From: Elysia crispata
Lineage: Eukaryota > Mollusca > Gastropoda > Plakobranchidae
Reading direction: 5' to 3'
Assembly: GCA_033675545.1 (NCBI GenBank)
Contig: JAWDGP010005352.1
Location: 446,001-510,000 of the forward strand
Length of the DNA: 64,000 bases
The translations under genes and the position numbers were made by a program. This document shows positions 57,193 through 64,000 of the stretch, piece after piece (within the stretch, counting starts at the first letter, position 1; each line of letters starts with the position of its first letter). The notes beneath the pieces are model-generated. The model was not told the origin of the DNA. It worked only from the letters and a program-made list of their open reading frames with translations, and searched no databases.

Positions 57193-57951
57193 GTGAGTCC
57201 CTAGTTCCTCGAACCGAAAATGATGCGCTTTGCTGAAATTTATCAAATTAAAAACGTTTTAGATAATGTAGAAATGCGGAGGATTAAGACACTGGTCAAG
57301 GGTGCGGCGGATCATTGGTGATTAGCTCAGTATAGAACCACATTAGTATAATCATTTAAAACAAACACGTCTTACCTACTGAGATTGAACTTAGGCCACC
57401 ACTGAATGTTTCTAGACCTAGAGTTCATATCAAACACTTTGGTGGGCACTGCAGGCTTTGTCCAATACCTGGAGCAGACGACCGCATGACATGTTTGTGA
57501 CATAGCACTGCTCTATGAGGCTTTATTGCCGCGGTTGACATTGGAACAGAACGGGCACAGTCTGGTAGTGTCTAAATGTCAAGAGCAATGTGCGATCTGT
57601 TCAAACAATATTTTGCGATGATAGGAGGTCTTTTCCGAATGGGCTGATAAGAATCTCCGAACCATGCTATTGATTCAGTAGGAGAATCTCGATTTGTAAA
57701 AGACATTATTACTTTCAACTACTCTCAGTTTGTAAAGCTCGGATGATTTATTGGGAAAAAGGGACTTTGAGCTTTTAAGTTTTTTGTTTGTTTGATCGTC
57801 TGTCATGCGTCTAAAAACTTTTCACGCTCTAAAATAAACATTTATTAATGTTAGGAAAATGGTATGATGGCGAGGCCCAAAAGACGCACAACTACAGCTT
57901 ATTAGAATAAGAAAACGCAAGATGGTTTTTGAGCAGCAAAGGAAAGTATAC

Positions 57952-58192
57952 CTTCTTCTTCTCAAATGCCCTGTCTGGAACAGACATCGGCGATCATGAT
58001 TCTCCACTTGTCCCTATCTTCCGTCATCCGCAGTAAGGCTATGTAGTCTTTGTTGTTTCCTGTCACAAAAGAGCTCAAGCTATCAAGAAATGTAATCCTT
58101 TGTCTACCTCTGCTTCTTGTGCCTTCTATCTTGCCTGTAAGAGATAAAAATTCCAGTCCCTTATGGCGAAGTATACCATGCAAAGAATAAGA
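57952..58192 (-). mobile_element. 5'-truncated non-LTR retrotransposon (LINE) 3' end
   Basis: On the minus strand an open frame of 73 codons ends in TGA at 57964-57962. It includes LHGILRHKGLEF, then LTGKIEGTRSRGRQRITFLD, then LLRMTEDRDKWRIMIADV and CSRQGI. The order GKIEG-R-RGRQR, then LLR-DR-W, then a final V-C-RQG is the recurrent C-terminus of reverse-transcriptase ORFs of LINE families common in molluscs and other animals. The stop is followed at once by a (GAAGAA)-type short tail (57961-57952 on the minus strand), as in elements ending in simple repeats. The reverse-transcriptase core and endonuclease are absent, so it is a dead 5'-truncated copy. It lies antisense in the last TMX3 intron seen. 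The 9-bp direct repeat aagtatacc (57944 and 58169) is not a convincing target-site duplication because the second copy lies within the coding frame. Confidence 0.85.
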
Positions 58193-58543
58193 ATCTGTAG
58201 TTCCTAAAGCAAAAGGGAAATGTAGCCTAACGTTACAAACCTACAAATTCTAAGAAAGTTAAGTAATACTAACTTTATTTACTGCAATGACGAGGGCCCA
58301 GAGTTCTTAAAGTAACAATAACGTCACGTAAAAAAGTTGCGATTACCGACGAGAATCCGAATCATGTAGTTGTCCGTGTGATGAGACGAGTCCAGGAAGA
58401 GCGAGCAGGGAAAAAAACCTTCCAAACTTATGAGGTACGTGCACTAGGTGTTCGTAGGTAGATTTATTTAGTGCTCGAGAGGGCGCATGACGAGGTTCCA
58501 GAAAAAACTGCCCTCTGACTTAGCAGTGACTTCGCTGACAGCA

Positions 58544-59548
58544 GGACTCCAGGCTCATGTAGCGCACACACACAGAGCTCCGTTGACCAGCCTTTCAGGA
58601 CCCCGGCTCACGCAGAGCACTCACACACACACACACAGATCCGTTGACCAGCCATCCAGGACCTAGGCTCACACAGAGCGCGCGCACACACAAGGATCCG
58701 TTGACCAACCATACGTGTCCCAGTCCCACGCAGAGCACACACACTCAGCTCCGTTGACCAGCTGTCCATGACTCAGGCTCATGCAGAGCACACACACAGA
58801 TCCGTTGAACAGCCGCCCAGAACCCTGGCTCACGCAGAGCACACACATACACACAGCTCCGTTGAACAGCCGCCCAGAACCCTGGCTCACTCAGAGCACA
58901 CACACACACACACAGCTCCGTTGAACAGCCGGCCAGAACCCAGGCTCACGCAGAGCACACACACACACACAGATCTGTTGACCATCCACCAGAACCCAGG
59001 CTCACGCAGAGCACACACACACACACAGATTTGTTGACCATCCGCCCAGAACCCAGGCTCACGCAGAGCACACACACACATACAGCTCCGTTAAACAGCT
59101 GCCCAGAACCCAGGCTCACGCAGGGCACTCACACACACACACAGCTCCGTTGAACAGTTGCCCAGAACCCAGGCTCACGCAAGGCACACACACACACATA
59201 CACAGATCCGTTGAACAGCCGCTCAAAAACCAGGCTCACGCAGAGCACACACACACACACACACAGGTCCGTTGAACAGCCGTCCAGGATCCAGGCTTAC
59301 GTAGAGCGCACACATACACACATATCCGTTGACCAGTCGTCTAAGACCCAAGCTCACGCAGAGCCCACACACACAGGTCCGTTGACAAGCCGTCCAGGAT
59401 CCAGGCTCAAGACTCTCGTAGAGCACACACATACACACACGCACAGATCCGTTGATTAATCGCATAGGACCTAGGCTCACGTAGAGCACACACACACACA
59501 CAAAGATTCGTTTATCAACCTTCTAGGACCCAATGTCACGTAGCGCAA
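58544..59548 (+). repeat. Minisatellite, about 17 units of roughly 51-69 bp, each with a (CA)n core
   Basis: Each unit reads approximately: ccaggctcacgcagagc, a (CA)3-10 run, an agctccgttgaccagc-type segment, then a variable cgcccagaac segment. The ccgttga element recurs near 58583, 58642, 58697, 58751, 58802, 58860, 58919, 58977, 59034, 59090, 59148, 59209, 59270, 59329, 59380, 59449 and 59509. Unit length changes mainly with the number of CA dinucleotides, so frames shift from unit to unit; open frames such as 58768-59037 are by-products. Outer units are more diverged than central ones, as expected for an array that homogenises internally. Confidence 0.93.
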
Positions 59549-61227
59549 GTGGGCGTTCTTCAAACTGGAACTGGCAACATAAATTTCTGAACTTGCAAAG
59601 TGCCGTGGTTGTCAAGGTTGTCTCCCCTGAGGCCACGCCTTGCAGAGCTCCAAGCTTCAGAAGTTTCTATCGTAATCTACCAATACAACATGCTCCAGTT
59701 CATCATAGTACAAAATCCTCCCTGATTTGCTCAACACCTACAATAAAAATTATATACTTCAACTAAACATCATTCACCCTCTACCTTCAAACCTCCCACG
59801 CCCCTTACTCACAATGTCCCCTGCAATTCGTGCTGTGCACCCAAAAAGTCTGCACTAATGAAGTGATGACAGCTCAGTACAAAGTTCTATTAATATACTG
59901 TGGGGTTTATCGTAAAATACCTCTGAGCTGGGAACTCATCTGTACACAAACACTCAAGTTCATAATTGTAAAACATTGAAAAAGGTTCACTGACTCTTCA
60001 AACTAGCAAACTTGCAGACATACACGCGCACACTCTTTCCCTAACAATTAACATGATGATCTTTGAGGAGAATAACCTAACTTTAACGACTGTATTTTCA
60101 AGGTCATTGATATGTAGCCAGATAATTTCAATATTGAACCGTGCACGTGGCAATAGCAAGAGCAACAATATACTTTAAGTTTTCTTTTAAAGACGTTACA
60201 GAAGGATCCGCGATTTGGGGGCTTGTGAATTGCCTCTGGCAAGATCATTTTTTTCTAACTTGAAAGCGTTCCAGCAATTTAATACCAGAACTTGCAAAGA
60301 AATAAAAAAGGCGGCCTGTATAATAATGAAAAAGTGAACTCATTCTTAGATGAACTATTATGACTTTCATATACACCAATTTTTTATAATCATAATCTTA
60401 TTTTTGAATTTCAAGCTCACGTCACCGCGTAAAATCTCGATCAAGGCTCGGCGTTTGCCCCCATGACAATGAGCTACATTGTGGGAAAAAAATGACCGAT
60501 TAAGCAGTGTTGAGAACACTTTTTTAGCATGCCTTGCTGAGTAATGGAGCAGACGCGCCATTAATCACAGAGACTTATTATTTTACCCTAGATAATTCGG
60601 AATGAATATTGACAGCAAATGAAAAAAATTCCATGATGAGCTACGTAGTAATAAAATACACCAATGGAAACAGTTGCTATACTGATTTTTAAGTGGTAGA
60701 AGATAAATTTTGTGCCTATACATTGTTTTCCAAGGTGATCACATGCATCAAGTTCTCTTCGATATTTCAAAATGTTGTGGTTAATTTCAGGAGACCCCTC
60801 TAGTTTTTTTGTTTTTTTTTTGAAGTATGTAGTCAGAGGTTCAACGGATCAATTTTTTCAAGTATCTAAATAAATAGGCCACAATTTTTTAAGGTGTCTT
60901 ATTGATTGGGGGTATTTAAAACTGTCCAATTGGTTGTTTTATTATTATTTTCTCGGTCTATTTAGAGAAGACATTTTGAACGAATCAATGCAGATATTCT
61001 TATCATGCCTTATGGTTAACCTTAACCATTTTTATATTGTTATTAAAATCATATCTTATTTTAATCTTTCACAATTTTGTAGTTTTGTTATAGATATGTG
61101 ATTTCACCCTATGTTAAGCTTACACCTGGTTTTGGTATAGTCATTAGCACAGCTTAATTTTCAAACTATCTGCCAAATGAATCTTGTTATTGTAATATAG
61201 TAAGCATCATTATTTTGCTCAAAACTC

Positions 61228-61281
61228 TGTCTCTCTGTCTCTGTCCGTCTCTTTGACTCTCTTTGTCTCTCTGTCTCACAG
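61228..61281 (+). promoter_or_regulatory. Microsatellite-like polypyrimidine tract and 3' splice site
   Basis: About 54 bases made almost only of CTCT and CTGT units run directly into the CACAG acceptor of the TMX3 membrane-helix exon. Its composition is that of the CT/CTGT microsatellites elsewhere in the window. It would act as the polypyrimidine tract read by the U2AF splicing factor. The role follows from its position; no assay data exist here. Confidence 0.6.
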
Positions 61282-61507
61282 AGCATCTGGCAGGCGTCGC
61301 GCTGGCTATTTCTGCTGATGTTCGGCCTCCCCACCACCATCATCTCCATCATCTGCTACAGCCTGTGCTGCCTGGAGACTATCGACGATGGACCCGTGGA
61401 CAGCGATGAGGAAGAGGACGAGGATGGCGAGGGGAGCCACAGTCGTCTGTATGACGGTCCGCCACCTCCCCTGACCTTTTCTCAGACAAGCTCCCCGCCT
61501 TCTTATG
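61282..61507 (+). CDS. TMX3: TMX3 exon: transmembrane helix and acidic cytosolic tail
   Basis: A 226-nt exon, phase 0 in, phase 1 out (TAT G|gtgagt). It encodes SIWQASRWLFLLMFGLPTTI, then ISIICYSLCCLETIDDGPV, then an acidic run (SDEEEDEDGEG), SHSRLYDG, a PPPP stretch and SPPSYG. The helix (about residues 7-31 of the exon) matches human TMX3 CFLFGLPLGVISIMCYGIYTADTDGG in the FGLP, ISI-CY and D-DG positions (family knowledge). The type I topology implied is lumen to the left, acidic tail in the cytosol. Two endings are possible: splicing at the consensus gtgagt to a further exon, or read-through of two codons to TGA at 61513-61515 (ending SYGE). Known TMX3 proteins end in a dilysine-type ER-retrieval signal, which read-through would lack, so splicing seems likelier. 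Confidence 0.93.
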
Positions 61508-63470
61508 GTGAGTGAGCGGAGTTTTCTTTTACTTAACTTATTTACGGCATCCTCGCGTCTTTTCTTTCTTTCTTTCCTCCCAAGGTTTTTTTTTTTGCAA
61601 CGCCCCTCTCTCTCCTTTCTGGCAAGATATTCGATTATGCTCCTTTAGAACTAATTTTATATTTATCGTGGTATTAAAAAAAAACCCATTCTTTTCCGAC
61701 AATTAAATGATTGCAGTGTGGATTTTACAAAGAGATAAACAGCAACAATAATAATTATGATCGTTTAGTTGTTTGAAATTGTTTCTAGAACACCCTTTTA
61801 CTCTCGGCCTCAGAACTTACATATAAGTTGTAACACTAAAGCTATAGTCAATAGTGACCAATTTTGAAAGCAAGAGAGGAGCAAAGCTTTGCCTTCCGAT
61901 GATGAGTACGTTATTTCATGTTTTCTTAGGTTTTTTCTTAGGTTTTCGTAAAATATCAAGCGCTGCGTATTGGTGATCGCCTAGGTCAATTATAACTTGT
62001 AAGGGACGGTTTCTGTTTATATCAAATCTTAGACTCTTACAGCGAGCAATCTAATGTATCCGCTACTTTGCGTTTCCTCTGCCCGTTACATCCATTTCAA
62101 TTACTTCTTTCTGGACCTCAAAGTGTTAGTTACACTTTGGTTTCCCTTGTATCAAATTATTCTACTCATTTGGAATTGTGCCATTTATCCTAAAATAGCA
62201 TCGGTGCTTGTTTATTTGCTGTAAATATTTTGTTTCCTTTTCATATAATCTGAAAAAGGCTGCATGGATGCTTAACATTTTAACATTACTAAAATAGCTG
62301 TTATTAGCGCGCTCCTGGCGTTCGATTGATTTTACAGACTTGGGATATATACTACCATCTTACAGGGAGAGGGATCAAAGATGAAACTTGTTTATACTTC
62401 CTGATGTAAGGAACGATTGCAAAAACAAGTTTTTCTATTTTGGTATGTCCCTTTTCCCTCTCAGATTCTTATCATGTATCCATCGGTTCTCTTCCACTTC
62501 CCTGTTATCCTTATGATTCATCTTGGTGTGTTAAAATCTCATCAAGTTCTTTGATAGCCGCTCCTGTGAGGAAAGAAAACAAAATATCATGTTCCACGAA
62601 ATGTGAGTTAAAAGCACCGTAGTTGAAGTGGTCGAAGACAGCAAAAACTCAGAGCTTTCATTATAATTATTTTCAGTTGATGTTATATGTAAGCAATTTG
62701 TTTCATGAAGCAGTCATGACCTTAATCTGTCTGAGCGTTCAGTGCGCGATGTGAGAGAAAAGACTCGACATTATGACTGTGATGCAAATATTAGCAATAT
62801 TCAAAAGTAAATATACAGAAGCTTATAGTATGATTAAAACAGCGGGATTTTACCTTCAGTAAATCTTTCCCTTTTCTACAACATCCATATGATTTGTTTG
62901 GTAAAAATAACGAGGAGTATCAATTTACTCTTATTTATTATGTGACGTCTGAGAGAGAGGTAGGCAGAGCTAAGCACTCAGCACGGAAGTCAACTTGATC
63001 TCTAGTACTATATAGATGACCTCAGCCATGTTATACTTCCGATCATTTTTTTTTTTTTTGCGATCTGAAATCCTTTATTTATTTTTTTTTTTTTTTGTAA
63101 GTATCTGAATAGTATGTAATGAATACGTGTTTAAAAATTGAGTAACAGATAATTAAATGTTCACTCATTACCAAAGGTCGAAATTCACTAAGCAGAATGA
63201 TGAGACGTGGTTCCGCTTGCTGGTCGCGCTCTCACAGTTTATTTCTATTCACAATTTTTGGCGGGTTCTTCTGTATTATTACGCGGCTTTAAGCCTTGTC
63301 ATCCAAATGTGGCCAGTGTGGTTGGTATAAGTCGCTAAGGATACTGTTGAAAAGACTTTTCTTATGAATTTCGTTGGATGGTTACTTTTTAGAGTGTCCG
63401 AGGAGGTCGCAATTTAAAGGAAGTACAAAGTGATGCTTTTGCTCGCCTTACTTTACCACTGCCCCTCCTT

Positions 63471-63479
<9 letters not shown>

Positions 63480-63553
<74 letters not shown>

Positions 63554-63559
63554 CTCTCA

Positions 63560-63599
<40 letters not shown>
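63480..63599 (+). repeat. (CT)n-(CTAT)n composite microsatellite
   Basis: CT units 63480-63550, a short interruption, CT again, then about six CTAT units (63575-63599). Confidence 0.97.
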
Positions 63600-63603
<4 letters not shown>

Positions 63604-63630
63604 CTCACACGCATGCGGATATCTTTTCAG

Positions 63631-63728
63631 ACCCCCTGTCTGTGAATGCAGGTGAAATGCATTGTAAAAAAAGGAAAAAAGACGACCCACTTGGCCTCTC
63701 ATTCCTCCTCATTACCAGCATAATTTAA
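63631..63728 (+). CDS. Possible terminal TMX3 exon (weak)
   Basis: An acceptor (gatatcttttcag, ending at 63630, with a CT array upstream) is followed by sequence in the phase required by the exon ending at 61507. It would add DPLSVNAGEMHC, then KKRKKDD, then PLGLSFLLITSII and TAA at 63726-63728. The lysine cluster resembles the basic end of TMX3 tails, but it is not at the C-terminus and so is not a proper KKxx signal. An ATTAAA element, a variant poly(A) signal, lies at 63792-63797. Against it: short length, hydrophobic ending and no known homology. The true last exon may lie beyond the window. Confidence 0.15.
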
Positions 63729-63867
63729 ACCAGTTGATACTGCACAAAAAGAGCTGGCGCACTGATTTTCTGTTTGTTTCTCTTTATTTAAATTAAAAAA
63801 ACTGGAATACATATTTTCCACTTTCAAGTGTAATAGCAAAACTGCTTTACATCTTTTGCAATGGTTT

Positions 63868-63870
<3 letters not shown>

Positions 63871-63904
<34 letters not shown>

Positions 63905-63924
63905 TGGGGGGGGGGGGTGGGGGC
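63871..63924 (+). repeat. (GA)n followed by G-runs
   Basis: GA units to about 63899, then GGGGGG-T-G12-T-GGGGG. The G-runs fit a potential G-quadruplex on this strand. Confidence 0.93.
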
Positions 63925-64000
63925 GAAAAGAAAGGGACAAGAGAGATGCAGAACCAAGCCCTTGTTTTAATGTTCTAATCGGGTGTCAATTTTGTTCTAC

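Larger units (their letters stand above)
57193..61281 (+). other. TMX3: TMX3 intron (about 4.1 kb) with LINE fragment and minisatellite
   Basis: Bounded by gtgagt and an acceptor ending ctgtctcacag at 61281. It contains the antisense non-LTR retrotransposon tail at 57952-58192 and the CA-bearing minisatellite at 58544-59548, listed separately. 59549-61220 is AT-rich unique sequence in which I see no gene. The final 55 bases form a CT/CTGT-rich tract that serves as the polypyrimidine tract. Confidence 0.85.
61508..64000. other. Sequence 3' of the TMX3 membrane-helix exon
   Basis: AT-rich. Apart from the weak candidate exon at 63631-63728, no coding sequence is recognised. Contains the CT/CTAT array at 63480-63599 and a GA plus G-run tract at 63871-63924. 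It is either a further TMX3 intron or its 3' flank, depending on whether the donor at 61508 is used. Confidence 0.6.

Noticed and set aside
57360..57560. Possible tRNA-derived SINE (a gattgaact segment resembles a reversed B box)
   Set aside because: No A box at the right spacing, no cloverleaf and no tail were found.
57944..58177. 9-bp direct repeats (aagtatacc) as LINE target-site duplication
   Set aside because: The right-hand copy is within the conserved coding segment of the element (GILRHKG), so it cannot be flanking target DNA.
58768..59501. His-Thr and Cys-Val-rich frames on both strands
   Set aside because: By-products of the CA-bearing minisatellite; registers change from unit to unit.
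58544..59548. CRISPR-like array of repeats and spacers
   Set aside because: Units are contiguous, imperfect and CA-bearing, in an intron of an animal gene; spacers are not unique.

Overview
This is eukaryotic (animal) genomic DNA, not bacterial or phage. The evidence is AT-rich non-coding sequence with spliced, GC-richer exons flanked by GT/AG signals, a non-LTR retrotransposon tail, and a very high load of simple repeats: about twenty (GA)n/(CT)n arrays plus long TTC, TTG, ATT, TA and GATA tracts. The microsatellite load, few-kb introns and LINE type suggest a lophotrochozoan, possibly a gastropod mollusc. That placement is inference; nothing here identifies the species.

Only two genes can be supported. 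On the + strand, from 53124 to at least 61507, are four consecutive 3' coding exons of TMX3, the ER-membrane thioredoxin-related protein disulfide isomerase. They encode the end of the lumenal region, the single transmembrane helix and an acidic cytosolic tail. All splice phases agree. On the - strand, 20982 down to 20154 is the first coding exon of a coiled-coil protein with an N-terminal hydrophobic signal or anchor, a short Cys-x13-Cys segment resembling the angiopoietin/fibrinogen-related N-terminus, and a heptad-rich stem. It ends at a good splice donor, so the rest of the gene lies to the left, but I could not find its other exons.

Layout: 1-20150 is repeat-rich non-coding DNA, possibly intron or flank of the minus-strand gene. 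It includes a roughly 470 bp compound trinucleotide tract (2452-2925) and two local tandem duplications (about 3163-3450 and 3573-3835). 20154-20982 is the minus-strand exon. 21013-53123 has no recognised gene but holds most of the CT/GA arrays, two isolated CpG-richer patches and a two-copy 79 bp duplication. 53124-61507 is TMX3; its last intron carries an antisense LINE 3' fragment (57952-58192) and a 17-copy minisatellite of roughly 60 bp units (58544-59548). 61508-64000 is downstream sequence with a possible but weak terminal TMX3 exon.

The two genes show no functional link beyond both products being routed through the ER. I found no CRISPR array, operon, RNA gene or new defence or biosynthetic system. 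Most long open frames are translated microsatellites. The points most worth checking are the TMX3 gene structure at both ends, the minus-strand protein's identity, the minisatellite and the two inverted GA/CT pairs.
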